Source of the DNA: Affinirhizobium straminoryzae
GTDB taxonomy: Bacteria; Pseudomonadota; Alphaproteobacteria; Rhizobiales; Rhizobiaceae
Reading direction: 5' to 3'
Length of the DNA: 61,514 nucleotides
Assembly: GCF_007004135.1 (NCBI RefSeq)
Contig: NZ_VJMG01000006.1
Span: 1 to 61,514 of the forward strand
Position 1 is the first letter of the stretch, and every line of letters begins with the position of its first letter. Below are positions 15,893 through 25,306 of this stretch, one piece after another. The position numbers and the translations under genes were made by a program. The notes under the pieces were generated by a model. That model searched no databases. It was not told the origin of the DNA and saw nothing but the letters and a program-made list of their open reading frames with translations.

Positions 15893-16690
15893 TCAGGACC
15901 CTCCGGGGCGCAGCAGCAGCATGCCAAAGCCATAGGCCGTGTGACGCCCGACGCCGGAGGCGAGAAGCGTTTGAAATGCTTCCCCATTCGTGACCGTCAG
16001 TTCGCCATGGAAGATCGCATCCGGCCCCTCGGACATCGCTTCCTTGCCGTGGCTATCGTTGCGTTGAACCCGGTCGCGGGCAAAGCGCGTCATTCTCGTC
16101 GCCTGCCGGTCGAGCACGCAGGCGCCTTCAAGGCGTTCGGCAAGCCAGTCGAGATAGACCTCCTCGCGTGAAAACGATCCCGCATCCTCCGGCACACCAT
16201 CCGGGAATTGCCGCAGCCGGGCAATCAGAAAGGCGTCCACCTCGCTGCCCTTCTTCATCGGCCCGCGCAGAGCCTCACCCTTGAGCTGCCGCCGGTTTTC
16301 TTCGCGACTCCACCCCTCCAGCGGCTTCAGCAGCCGCCGCACGGGCCGCACACGCAGATCGAAGGCCAAGCGTCTGCCTTCCCGCCAAATGGCTGGCATC
16401 TCCCGCAGCGCCAGATGCGGGGTTCCCAGGGCGTTCAGCAGTTCCGGTGCCACAAGCTCCAGATTGTCCCGCAGCGTCTCTTCGGTAGCTTTCGTATAGG
16501 CATAGAGCGTTGCCCCATGTCCCTTTGGCGCCGGCATCAGACGAAATGGCTGCAACAGGCTCTTTCCAAAGGCTTCGCTGAGGAAATGGTGCAAGGCGCG
16601 CCCCTCATCGGCTTCAAAGCCGCGAAACGCCGCCAGCCGGCGAAATTCGCGCAAATCGACCGGCAGGCTTGCAAGTTGAAGCGTGCTCAT
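15893..16690 (-). CDS. cas6e: crRNA-processing endonuclease Cas6e (CasE)
   Basis: A 265-residue Cas6e, slightly longer than E. coli CasE. It cleaves repeat RNA and stays bound to the 3' hairpin of the crRNA in Cascade. The C-terminal glycine-rich signature GVGRHTAYGFGM (about 246-257) is typical. Candidate catalytic histidines are H34/H35 in RALHHFL. The GC-rich repeat stem CTCCGC/GCGGAG is the expected substrate. The start ATG overlaps the cas5 stop by the ATGA arrangement. Confidence 0.95.
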   Translation of the reverse strand: MSTLQLASLPVDLREFRRLAAFRGFEADEGRALHHFLSEAFGKSLLQPFRLMPAPKGHGATLYAYTKATEETLRDNLELVAPELLNALGTPHLALREMPAIWREGRRLAFDLRVRPVRRLLKPLEGWSREENRRQLKGEALRGPMKKGSEVDAFLIARLRQFPDGVPEDAGSFSREEVYLDWLAERLEGACVLDRQATRMTRFARDRVQRNDSHGKEAMSEGPDAIFHGELTVTNGEAFQTLLASGVGRHTAYGFGMLLLRPGGS

Positions 16691-17454
16691 GAGGCCACCT
16701 CTTGCGGCATCACAAAGCCTTCGATCACCCTGCGATGACCGCCATGCAGGCCGCTTTTCCAGTTTCTGAGGTCCGGCAGGTCATGGATGCGGGTCACGGC
16801 TTCGCCCTCGTCGGGGCCTTCTCCCGGTGGCCAGAAGGCGCGCAGCCTGCTCCTCCGGTCCTTCCTGTCGGCGGCTGGCAGGCGAGACAGTGCGGCATAG
16901 GCCGTTGGCGCCTCCATAAACCAGTCGTCGCGCCGCGCAGCCAGGATCGGCCGCGAGGGAAGGCAAGGCTTGCGGCCGATGAAGAGCGGCCGCGCCGGGC
17001 GATAAAGCGCCTCCGCCAGCCTGTCCAGATCCGGCGCGTCATCGCAAGGGGCCAGCCGAACCGCAATCATGATGCGCGCATCCATGTGGTAATCCCGCTT
17101 GCGGCGATGCGGCGCGCCATAGCTTGCGCCATCGCGCCCTTCCACAAGGCCCCAGGTGGTCCAGCCTCTGTCGCTTTTTTCCAGCTGTGCATTCTGCATG
17201 TCGGTCAAAATGCCGGCGGGCCTGTCGCGATCGATACGGGCGGCAAAGACCAGCCGATCCTGCAGCGCCTGATGTTTGTCCGTCTCGGTGCGTGTCCAGC
17301 CAAGCGCATTGGCAAACAGCCCCGTCAGCATGGAGGCGGCCGGAAAGTCGCGCGTAACCCCGATCTGGTCGATGACGACACCGCCAAAGGCGAGCAGCGG
17401 CGCCTCCAGATCGAGGATCAGCCACCGTTTGTCAGTCATCGGCATCGGGTGCAT
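16687..17454 (-). CDS. cas5e: Cascade subunit Cas5e (CasD)
   Basis: A 255-residue Cas5e that caps the 5' handle of crRNA in the Cascade complex. Typical features are WLILDLEAPLLAFGG at the N-terminus, TRDFPAASMLTGLFANALGW, and YGAPHRRKRDYHMDARI around residue 110. The frame has three possible ATG starts (17454, 17445, 17439), and no ribosome site clearly decides between them. The longest start overlaps the 3' end of cas7 by 23 bp. The stop overlaps the cas6e start. Confidence 0.94.
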   Translation of the reverse strand: MHPMPMTDKRWLILDLEAPLLAFGGVVIDQIGVTRDFPAASMLTGLFANALGWTRTETDKHQALQDRLVFAARIDRDRPAGILTDMQNAQLEKSDRGWTTWGLVEGRDGASYGAPHRRKRDYHMDARIMIAVRLAPCDDAPDLDRLAEALYRPARPLFIGRKPCLPSRPILAARRDDWFMEAPTAYAALSRLPAADRKDRRSRLRAFWPPGEGPDEGEAVTRIHDLPDLRNWKSGLHGGHRRVIEGFVMPQEVAS

Positions 17455-18565
17455 CCTTCACCTGTCCGGCGGCCCAGGCTGCCAGCTCCGAAAGCGGCGT
17501 CTTGTCGATGCCGGGCAACTCGCCCTCGATGCTCAGATGACGGCGCGCTTCGCCCGTCGCATAGGCTTTGTCGAAGGCCGCCAGCTGCCGCGCCAGCGCA
17601 TCACGCCCCTTGGCGAAACTGTGGCCGACAGCCTCGCGATAGGCCGTCGACAGCGAACGCGGCTGGCGGTCTCCCGCCTCCACCAGCATCAGTTCCGCCC
17701 GGCCGTAAGGGGCCGTCGAGCCAAGCTTGGCACCGGGAGACACTTCCGCAATCAGATAGAGAAGGTTGTGCACCACGCGGGCGGCCAGTTCGCGATCCTC
17801 GCCGCAGTTTTTGATCAGCCCCGGCAGGTCGATCACCACATAGCCGTAATAGAGGCCGGAGGTGAGTTCGGTTTCCTGGATCGTATCGGCGCCGCTATCA
17901 TCATCATCGCGTTTCAGATCGTCGACGGCGGTGAAGTAGTCGTCCTCGCTCTCGGCCGGATGAATGGTGAAGGCGTGCGCCACATGCACCGGCGCATCGA
18001 TGTTGGCGGCGGGATCGGACGTCACCATGCGGCCGAAGAGAGCGGCAGTCAGGCCGCCCGGCAGGCTTGCGCCCTCGGTCATCGTCCTGAAGTTCTTGTC
18101 CTTCGCCCAATCCGCGACAGCCTTTTCCGCAGCCTTGGCATCAACGGCTGATGCGGCAATCTCTGCGGCGCGCGCGGCAAGCCAGGTGATTTCCGGCTCG
18201 CCGAGCAAGAGGGTCTGACGGCTCTTCTTTCCTTTTGCGCCACTGTCGCCGTAGACGAGCTTCTGGAAGGCCGGTTCCAGCGCATTCACGATCTCATCGG
18301 CAAAATGGCCCCGCAACGGCTTGATCACCTTTTCCGTCACCAGTTCGCGCGAACGGAAGCTATCGACATAGCCGGCAAGCTGTTTCAGCGCGTGCGGGTC
18401 ATTCTCTGCCTTGCGCCAATGGCGTTTCAGGCTTTGCGAGGAAATGCGGGTGCGCGTCGTGCCGCCATAGACGAGGCGCTTGGCCTGACCGGTATCGTCG
18501 CGGTTCAGCAGGGCGGCCGTATAGCTATGCAGCGTATGGATTTGCAGAAAGCGGGGCTTGGTCAT
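17432..18565 (-). CDS. cas7e: Cascade backbone subunit Cas7e (CasC/Cse4)
   Basis: A 377-residue Cas7e that polymerises six-fold along the crRNA spacer. The N-terminus reads MTKPRFLQIHTLHSYTAALLNRDD, with GGTTRTRISSQSLKRHWR following. This is the family signature, and the RISSQSLKRHWR segment is nearly invariant. The ELTSGLYYGYVVIDL segment and GSTAPYGRAEL near the C-terminal third also match. The ATG overlaps the cse2 stop (ATGA). Confidence 0.97.
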   Translation of the reverse strand: MTKPRFLQIHTLHSYTAALLNRDDTGQAKRLVYGGTTRTRISSQSLKRHWRKAENDPHALKQLAGYVDSFRSRELVTEKVIKPLRGHFADEIVNALEPAFQKLVYGDSGAKGKKSRQTLLLGEPEITWLAARAAEIAASAVDAKAAEKAVADWAKDKNFRTMTEGASLPGGLTAALFGRMVTSDPAANIDAPVHVAHAFTIHPAESEDDYFTAVDDLKRDDDDSGADTIQETELTSGLYYGYVVIDLPGLIKNCGEDRELAARVVHNLLYLIAEVSPGAKLGSTAPYGRAELMLVEAGDRQPRSLSTAYREAVGHSFAKGRDALARQLAAFDKAYATGEARRHLSIEGELPGIDKTPLSELAAWAAGQVKDAPDADD

Positions 18566-19098
18566 TTGTCTTCTCCCTTTGCCTTGACGGCAGCAATGCG
18601 ATCGGATGCGGTGTAGTAAGCGGCTGCGAGCCGGCGCAGCGGCCAGACGTCGTTCACGAAGAGAAGCTGGGCGATATCGACGCAGTTCACGCCGTTTTCC
18701 ATCTTGCGCGCAATGAAGCGGGCAATGCCTTCCAGCGCTTCTCCGCGTCGGGCAAAGGGCAGGGCCATGAAAGTGGCCAGCCGCTTTTCCGAGAACTTGG
18801 CCTCGGCCAGAACCTTGCCCAGCGGTTCGCCGAGCCGGTGAAACGGCGCTCTCGACGCGACCTCGCCTCGCGGCGCAAGCAGTGCCAGAATGCGGACAAA
18901 GAGCATGCCGGTGTCGTTGCCCGAGAGCTTGAGCGCCTTGTTCTGCGCCAGCCTCCAGAATTCCAGTTCTCCCGGCCCGTCGATATCCATTCGGCGCAAA
19001 CGGGCCAATTGTCCGGGATTGAGTTTCATCAGCTCACCGACAAGGTTGGCGACCGCGGATTTCAGGTCGTCATCTTGTGTCTGGACGGCCTCAGGCAT
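18562..19098 (-). CDS. cse2: Cascade small subunit Cse2 (CasB, Cas11e)
   Basis: A 178-residue helical Cse2, two copies of which line the belly of Cascade and stabilise the R-loop. The mid-protein segment GNDTGMLFVRILALLAPRGE and the C-terminal WPLRRLAAAYYTA, preceded by CVDIAQLLFVNDV, are family-typical. The start overlaps the cse1 stop by 8 bp and the stop overlaps the cas7 start by 4 bp. The protein is therefore embedded in the tightly coupled Cascade operon. Confidence 0.94.
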   Translation of the reverse strand: MPEAVQTQDDDLKSAVANLVGELMKLNPGQLARLRRMDIDGPGELEFWRLAQNKALKLSGNDTGMLFVRILALLAPRGEVASRAPFHRLGEPLGKVLAEAKFSEKRLATFMALPFARRGEALEGIARFIARKMENGVNCVDIAQLLFVNDVWPLRRLAAAYYTASDRIAAVKAKGEDK

Positions 19099-20683
19099 GT
19101 TCCGTCACCTCTCTCGCATGTTGATCCGTGAACACTTCGGGATAGTTTTCGCGCAGATCTGCCGCTCGAAGCGCCCGCCTTGCCCGCACTTCGGCTCTCA
19201 ACCGATAGAGGGAATGGCAGGGCATATCCGGCAGGAACTGCTCGAAAATTGCTTGTGTGCGCTCCCAAAGGCGGGAGGCGAAGTTAAGCGCTTCCGCCTT
19301 TCTGGCAGCCTCGTCCAGGGACTCGACCGCGAAGCGCTGCCACAGATGCTCGAAGAAGATGGTATCGGCAAAGCGGTCGAGTGCGGCGCGGGCTGCTGTC
19401 GTCCGGGCATAGCTGTCGCGGCTGATGCGCTCTTTTTCGCCGGAGGCCGCAGCCAGCACCAGCGCATAGGCCAAAGCCTTGTCGAAACGGTCGATGGCCT
19501 TGGTTTGCTCCTGTGCAATCTGTCGCAGGGTTTCCTGCGATTGCGCAGAACCCCAGCCGCGCAAAATCTGCCGATTTTCCAGGGGAACAATGCGGGTGCG
19601 GAAACCGCCTGTCTTCGAATTGCCGCGCGCCAAGGCCTGTGCCGTGATGGCAAGCGGCGCATCCGGCCCCTCGAAGGAGGCGCGATGGGCCAGAAGCGGC
19701 AGCACCCATTCCCCGGAAAACAGCAGTCTGGTCAGCGTCCGATAATCGAAATCCCCGTCGTCCCCGATCGTCAGGCTTTTGCCTTCAGTCCTGTGGATCG
19801 GTGCCCAGGGGTCGTCCAGATTGCCTTTGAGCGCCTTGGCGGCGATGCGGGTTTCGCGCGAGGTGCCTTTGACTGCCGTGATGCGTCCGTCACGGTTTGA
19901 CAGTCGCACCCGGCGGCACACCTCGATGAACCAGATGTCGAGATCTTTCAGTTGCAACTGATCGCCTTCCGGCCAAGGCGCCAGCCAGGTCAGGCCAATC
20001 CCGCCATCCGCATAATCGATTTGGGTGTTCTGCAGAGCGCGCTCCCGCGTTTCCAGAAGAACCCGCAGATCCCGCCGGAACCACGCACCGGGCCGCACGG
20101 CCATGGTCTTGCCCCTCGCCAAGGGCGCAAGGCTCAGCATGGCGCGGGAGGAGGAACCGCCGTTCATGCGGACGATGCCCTGATTGCCAGCCCCGCCATA
20201 GCCTTCGCCTGTTTGCAGCGAGACGAGCGCAAACAGCCAATCCTGCGGCGATGCGTTTCGCGCCATCCTCTGTTTCAGATCGTGATTGCGCGAGGTGATC
20301 AGAAGATCCAGTCCATCGGCGGTCTCGACATCATTGCCAAGCTTCACGCCTTCCGGCACGGCCGGTTGCAGAAAGGCAGGCTTCGACCAGTCCTCGACCA
20401 CCAGACACCAGGGTTCATCTTCCGGGTAATCCGGTGTCAGGCCCCGCAGCAGCGTCAGCCATTCGTCCTCCCGCTCGGGAATATCCTTTCGTCCGGCCTT
20501 GTGAAGCGTAAGTGCCGCCAGTTGCACCAGAAACATATGCCAGGCAGGCGCCTGATGCGGCCGCAGGGCCGGAAAGCTCTCGATGTCGTCCCGCGCCAGG
20601 GCGGCAAGAACGCCGGGAAGCGTGAGGTTTCGATCAGGTCTTACCGCTATCAGTGGCTCTTCAATGAGATTTATCTGGACCAA
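19091..20683 (-). CDS. cse1: Cascade large subunit Cse1 (CasA, Cas8e)
   Basis: A 530-residue Cas8e, which recognises the PAM and recruits Cas3. The N-terminal INLIEEPLIAVRPD and LPGVLAAL segments are followed by SFPALRPHQAPAWHMFLVQL, LLITSRNHDLKQ, and GYGGAGNQGIVRMNGGSSSR. Together these are diagnostic of Cse1. The start codon is TTG at 20683. It is supported by GGGAGGG, supplied by the last codons of cas3 and spaced 6 bases away. The gap to cas3 is only 2 bp. Confidence 0.96.
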   Translation of the reverse strand: MVQINLIEEPLIAVRPDRNLTLPGVLAALARDDIESFPALRPHQAPAWHMFLVQLAALTLHKAGRKDIPEREDEWLTLLRGLTPDYPEDEPWCLVVEDWSKPAFLQPAVPEGVKLGNDVETADGLDLLITSRNHDLKQRMARNASPQDWLFALVSLQTGEGYGGAGNQGIVRMNGGSSSRAMLSLAPLARGKTMAVRPGAWFRRDLRVLLETRERALQNTQIDYADGGIGLTWLAPWPEGDQLQLKDLDIWFIEVCRRVRLSNRDGRITAVKGTSRETRIAAKALKGNLDDPWAPIHRTEGKSLTIGDDGDFDYRTLTRLLFSGEWVLPLLAHRASFEGPDAPLAITAQALARGNSKTGGFRTRIVPLENRQILRGWGSAQSQETLRQIAQEQTKAIDRFDKALAYALVLAAASGEKERISRDSYARTTAARAALDRFADTIFFEHLWQRFAVESLDEAARKAEALNFASRLWERTQAIFEQFLPDMPCHSLYRLRAEVRARRALRAADLRENYPEVFTDQHAREVTEHA

Positions 20684-20685
20684 AT

Positions 20686-23247
20686 TTATCCCTCCCGCAT
20701 CAGACCCGTTCGCCCGTAGCGAAAGGCCGCATCGTTGATCCTGAATGTGATTGCGCCATCAACCACTTGCGGCTCGACCGGCCCTTCGGAAAAGGCGCCC
20801 TGCCAGTGCGAAGGCAGGGTGATGCCGGTGATCTGTTCGCCGAACGGGCTGGTGACCGGCGCGGCAAAGTCGATGCGCGCACCCTCCGCGCCAAGCCGGG
20901 TGCGGACTTTTTCCTCCACATCGGCAAACGGCGGCAGGTCTGTAAAATCGCGATCGACGGGGAGCCGCAGATGTTTGGCCAATTGGGCGTCGGCAACATG
21001 ATTGCCGTAAACGCCGGCCCAATAGGTCTGCCACAGTGGGCCGAGTTCTGCGCTCAGCGCGTCGATGCGCTCGGGATGCGTGGCGCTTTCCACGAGAAGG
21101 CGGTTCATCTCCGGGATCACCCAGGTGGGGTGATCGCGCACCAGCCTGCGCGTCAACTCACAGGCATGCAGGTTGCGATAGACGCCGCCGCCATCGCGGA
21201 ACTGTCCAAGACCATTTTCGAATGCGGGCTTTGCCAACCGGTCCAATCCGTCCTCCGGCGACAGAACCAGGCATTGCGGCGCCTCGAAATTTTCCGGGCG
21301 TCCCAACTCATGGCGATGCAGCCGGCCGATCCGCTGAAGCAGCACATCGACCGGGCAGAGATCGGTGATCAGCAGATCGGCATCGATATCGAGGGACTGC
21401 TCCAGTGTCTGGGAACCGACGATGATGACGCCTTCTGTTTCACGAATTCTGGTGTCAGGGCTGAGAAGGCGCTCCACATGGGCGTCAAGAAGCCTTCGAT
21501 CTTCGGCGGCAAAGCGCGAATGGTGCAGGGCTGCCCCGCCCGCCACCTGCATGAGAAGAGTTTCGCCACCCAGCTCGCGCACCGCTTCGAACGTCTCCTG
21601 CGCCGCCCGCACCGTGTTTCGGATGACGAGAACCTTTGCGCCTTGCCGGGCCGCTTCGATGGCGTGCCTTGCCGCAAGTTCGCCCGACCAGCCTGCCACA
21701 AGTGCCATGGCAACCGCCTTGCTGTGCTGGCCCGCGCGATCGACGCCCTGCAGACCATCCCGGCGACCCCAGACTGCGGGGTAGGGAGCCGCGATGGCGG
21801 TCTCGAAGTCCTGTCGTTTTCTGCTCCTGTTATCCGTGCTCAGCCATTTCGCGCGGGCTTCAGCGCCAAGCGTGGCAGACATCAGCATGGCATGGCCGCC
21901 GCGCTCCAGATGCATCGTCAGCAGATGGCTCTGGATATCGGTCATGTAGGGATCCGACGAATGGATCTCGTCGATCACCAGCAGCGAGCGGGAGAGGGCC
22001 GCTGCGCGCAGATGCGCATGCTTGACCTGAAGCGCTGCCAGCATGACCTGATCCACCGTGCCGACGGCAACGGTTGCGGCCAGATAACGGCGCCCGCTTT
22101 CGGCCGCCCATCGCGCAATGCGCCGGGCTTCATCCGGATCATCGTCCCACAAGACCTCGAAGGCCGGGAGTGTCTTCCCCGATATGTCGCCCGAGCGGAG
22201 ATAGCCGGGCACGGCCTGCACGGCTTCAGGCGCCTCTTCCCCCATCAGCCGTCGCACGACATCATTCACCCGCTGATGGATCTGGCGTGCCGCCGCACGC
22301 GTCGGCAGCGCGAAATAGAGGCTGTCCACCCTTCCGGCTTCGAAGAGTTGCGCGAACCGCCAGAGGGCGGCTTCCGTCTTGCCGGAGCCCGTTTCCGCTT
22401 CGAGAATGACGAGCGGATCATCCAGCGACCACGCACCGGTGACTTCTTGGGCCGGACGCGGTTTCTTGCCGTCGGACAGCAGTTCGAACCGCGCCTTGCC
22501 TTCGATTGCGCTTCGCCAGCGCTGGACATCCAGACCGCTGCCGGCAACCGCACGGGCGGCCTGTTGCCGGGCGCGTTCCATGTAATCGGGGTCACACCCG
22601 GCGACGAAGGGAAAGAGGCTCTGGGTCGAGCCCAGCCAATCGGACAGCGACACCAGCCCGCAGAACAGATGCTGGAAATCGGGCCGATCGGGAAGCGGAG
22701 CGCCGCCTGCTGCAAAGGCAAGCGGGAACCAGGCCCGCATCAAGCTTCCCAGCCGGCGCGCTGCTGAAAGTGGCGCGTAATCAGGCCGGAGAACGGCTTC
22801 CCATCCCGTTCCGGCCTTTGGCTCTACGGAAAACGGGCGCCCATGATGCGCGATTGCCGCAAGAAGAAGACCGAGGCTGACACCCCAGCTGTGGAGTGCT
22901 GCGACATTGAGAGCGTCCGACAAGGCGCCATCCTGGACCCTGTCGAAGATCGCCGCGCCTTCCTGGACGTGACCGTGCGGGGTGAGCGGTGGCCAGGAGA
23001 TCCCGGCGATATCTCCCTTGGCCTGGAAGCCGGGATGAAGTTTGCCGCAATCATGCAGAAAGGTGAGTGCCGCAAGGCGGGAGATATCGGTCTCCGTGAG
23101 GGCGCGACCCGCCGATCGCTCCATCCGGTTACGCACCACCGGCAGTTTTGCCAGGGCCTCGAAGCAGGCCGCAACGTCTGCGCAGTGATGCGCGAGATGG
23201 TGCGTCAACCCAAACGATGACTTTCCCCAGGGAAGCAGAGGCTCCAC
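20686..23247 (-). CDS. cas3: CRISPR-associated nuclease-helicase Cas3, type I-E
   Basis: An 853-residue Cas3 with an N-terminal HD nuclease and a C-terminal superfamily-2 helicase, the effector that degrades target DNA. HD-domain motifs are THHLAHH at 15-21, HDCGK at 65-69 and AIAHHGRP near 131-138. Helicase motifs are ETGSGKTEAA (about 285-294), DEIH at 426-429, and QRIGRLHRH in motif VI. All catalytic residues I could check are present. It begins with GTG at 23247, preceded by a strong GGGGGAG at a 5-base spacing. It is first in the cas operon, so its promoter must lie in the 710-bp gap to the right. Confidence 0.97.
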   Translation of the reverse strand: MEPLLPWGKSSFGLTHHLAHHCADVAACFEALAKLPVVRNRMERSAGRALTETDISRLAALTFLHDCGKLHPGFQAKGDIAGISWPPLTPHGHVQEGAAIFDRVQDGALSDALNVAALHSWGVSLGLLLAAIAHHGRPFSVEPKAGTGWEAVLRPDYAPLSAARRLGSLMRAWFPLAFAAGGAPLPDRPDFQHLFCGLVSLSDWLGSTQSLFPFVAGCDPDYMERARQQAARAVAGSGLDVQRWRSAIEGKARFELLSDGKKPRPAQEVTGAWSLDDPLVILEAETGSGKTEAALWRFAQLFEAGRVDSLYFALPTRAAARQIHQRVNDVVRRLMGEEAPEAVQAVPGYLRSGDISGKTLPAFEVLWDDDPDEARRIARWAAESGRRYLAATVAVGTVDQVMLAALQVKHAHLRAAALSRSLLVIDEIHSSDPYMTDIQSHLLTMHLERGGHAMLMSATLGAEARAKWLSTDNRSRKRQDFETAIAAPYPAVWGRRDGLQGVDRAGQHSKAVAMALVAGWSGELAARHAIEAARQGAKVLVIRNTVRAAQETFEAVRELGGETLLMQVAGGAALHHSRFAAEDRRLLDAHVERLLSPDTRIRETEGVIIVGSQTLEQSLDIDADLLITDLCPVDVLLQRIGRLHRHELGRPENFEAPQCLVLSPEDGLDRLAKPAFENGLGQFRDGGGVYRNLHACELTRRLVRDHPTWVIPEMNRLLVESATHPERIDALSAELGPLWQTYWAGVYGNHVADAQLAKHLRLPVDRDFTDLPPFADVEEKVRTRLGAEGARIDFAAPVTSPFGEQITGITLPSHWQGAFSEGPVEPQVVDGAITFRINDAAFRYGRTGLMREG

Positions 23248-23957
23248 CGGTACTCCCCCAGTTCATGATATTGCACAACCAGAAGAGTGATTTTTCGAAT
23301 CATGCGCAACTATTATGTTCCATGTCTCACAGGAAATCGGGCGCAAGTATTTCCTCGCACGGAGCAAAATCGTAAAATGTGCAAGGCTCGCGTATCGATG
23401 TTGCAGCGGCGCAAGATAATCCCGAGCTTGTCGAACATACGTCCGGTTATGCCGCCTGACGAGGAAGGATTGCATGGATACGTTAGAAAGCGGCGCGATG
23501 GCATCGCCAAGCCACGCTCTTGATCACCTCGTTGTCTAACGCTCTACCGGTACGTCAGTTGATCAGGCTACAGTCTGTGCAAATCATTGTGGAGTGGTGC
23601 GCCTTCGGTGACGATACTGCCTTTCTGCATCATGCTTTTAGAACGTTCCGGTGGTTAAAGGTGAAGGCCGAACGTCTCTGCTGGGAGATGCTGTCCGTTT
23701 CGTGTTTCGTGAATGAAAGAAGCTGATCATATCGGTAGATGATCTCGATGACGCCAAGGTCTACCGGGTGCCGGTTGGCGTCCCTTCGAGAGCAGACGTC
23801 CGTCTTATCCAACTCGATAGATCCCTTCGCCCCTGACCGGCCCGAACGTTACCAGAGCGCGGCCTATCCCCTTTAAGAGCACACTGGCGGCCGAATCCGC
23901 CTTTACGACAAGCCCGGCAACGGACCCCGCTGTCCATTGCGATGAACGCGGTCTTTC
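23248..23957. other. Intergenic region upstream of cas3
   Basis: A 710-bp stretch without a supported gene; short open frames on both strands show no motifs. The part next to cas3 (23262-23380) is AT-rich and should hold the leftward cas promoter. It includes an inverted repeat GATT-TTTCG-AATC (about 23289-23301). The rest (23400-23950) is of mixed composition and looks like decayed or non-coding DNA. No insertion-sequence ends or transposase motifs could be recognised. Confidence 0.4.
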
Positions 23958-25295
23958 CTATGCCGAGCGTGCCAGTTGCGTACCGCGTCCGACATTGCTC
24001 AGGCCGAAATGGGAGCGGAGCGTGCTTCCCTCGTAGTCTGTCTTGAACAGGCCGCGCCTCTGCAGGATCGGAACCACTTCTTCCGCAAAAAGAGATAGCT
24101 GCCTGTTGATGATCGGCGGCATGACGTTGAAGCCATCGGCCGCTCCCGTTCGGAACCAGTCCTCGATGATGTCGGCGACCTCTTCGGGCGTTCCCGTCGC
24201 CACGAAGTGACCGCGGGCGCCAGCAAGCTTGCGAAGAAGCTGCCGGAGTGTGAGATTTTCCCGCAGTGTCATGTCGACATAACCGATCACCCGGCTCTTG
24301 GAGGCTTCCACCGTATCGGGGTCCGGAAAGTCATCGCGCGTCAGCGGACGATCAAGCGGAATGCCGCTGAAATCGTGTCCCCCGAAGCGGGCAGATAGCC
24401 GGGTCAGGCCAACCTCCGTGCTGGTAAGGGCGTCCAGTTCTTCCCAGACCTGCTCGGCTTCCCTGGAGGTCGAGCCGATCGCTGCACTGATGCCGGGCAG
24501 GACGACGATGTCTTCCGGCCGGCGACCATAGGCGATGGCGCGGTTCTTGACGTCGGAGTAGAATGTTCTTGCCGTGTCCTTGGTCATGTGGGCGGTGAAA
24601 ATGGCCTCGGCCCATCGCGCGGCGAAGGCGCGGCCCGCATCGGATTGACCTGCCTGAATATAGACCGGGCGCGATTGCGGACTTTCAGGAACATTGAGTG
24701 GTCCCTTGGTCTTGTAGTGTTCTCCGGCATAGTTTGCCGGTCTGATCCGGTCACGGTCGAGATATCGCCCGCCCTCGCGATCATCGAGCACCGCATCGGC
24801 CGGAAAGCTCTTCCAAAGTGCATCGACCGCTTCCACGAATTCTTCGGCCAGCCTGTAGCGATCGCTGTGGTCGACATTCTGTTGCCGGCCGTAATTTGCA
24901 CCCGCCTCCGGTGCCCATGAGGTAACGATGTTCCAGCCGGCGCGGCCCTTCGACAGATGGTCCAGCGTCGCAAACTGGCGGGCCAGCGTGTAGGGCAGGC
25001 TATAGGTGGTGGAGGCGGTCCCGATCAGGCCGATCTTGCGCGTATGGGCCGCCAGCAGCGACAGAAGCACGATCGGCTCCAGCGAGCCGGACGAGGCCAG
25101 GCCGCTGCTGTTGCCGGCCGCGAGGGTATCGGCGAGGAACACCGCGTCGAATTTCGCCTTTTCGGCGATTGCGGCTGCCTCGACGTAAAGGTCGAGATCC
25201 GTCAGCGCCTTGTGGTTTGCGTGTGGATGTCGCCATGCACCCTCATGATGGCCCCGCGACATGAGGAAGAGATTGAGGTGCAACATTCGGGACAT
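23958..25295 (-). CDS. LLM-class monooxygenase, NtaA/SnaA/DszA family
   Basis: A 445-residue FMNH2-dependent monooxygenase of the NtaA/SnaA/DszA branch. Recognisable parts are LHLNLFLMSRGHHEGAWRHP, the FDAVFLADTLA segment, GLIGTASTTYSLPYTLARQ, KGRAGWNIVTSW and YIQAGQSDAGRAFAARWAEA. It is the last gene of a leftward operon behind a sulfonate-type importer (SBP, permease, ATPase), 11 bp after the ATPase stop. The transported compound is therefore probably its substrate or the substrate precursor. DszA/SfnG-like enzymes cleave C-S bonds of sulfones and sulfonates. The exact reaction here cannot be deduced. Confidence 0.87.
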   Translation of the reverse strand: MSRMLHLNLFLMSRGHHEGAWRHPHANHKALTDLDLYVEAAAIAEKAKFDAVFLADTLAAGNSSGLASSGSLEPIVLLSLLAAHTRKIGLIGTASTTYSLPYTLARQFATLDHLSKGRAGWNIVTSWAPEAGANYGRQQNVDHSDRYRLAEEFVEAVDALWKSFPADAVLDDREGGRYLDRDRIRPANYAGEHYKTKGPLNVPESPQSRPVYIQAGQSDAGRAFAARWAEAIFTAHMTKDTARTFYSDVKNRAIAYGRRPEDIVVLPGISAAIGSTSREAEQVWEELDALTSTEVGLTRLSARFGGHDFSGIPLDRPLTRDDFPDPDTVEASKSRVIGYVDMTLRENLTLRQLLRKLAGARGHFVATGTPEEVADIIEDWFRTGAADGFNVMPPIINRQLSLFAEEVVPILQRRGLFKTDYEGSTLRSHFGLSNVGRGTQLARSA

Positions 25296-25306
25296 GATCG
25301 GGCCTT

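Noticed and set aside
15893..15987. Upstream extension of cas1 to 15987
   Set aside because: The extra 32 residues overlap cas6e and are unlike any Cas1 N-terminus; the internal ATG at 15891 begins the canonical MLIGRLGLE sequence.
23400..23957. Possible gene remnants between cas3 and the LLM at 23958
   Set aside because: Open frames of 60-78 codons show no motif, ribosome site or composition typical of the flanking genes; recorded as intergenic.
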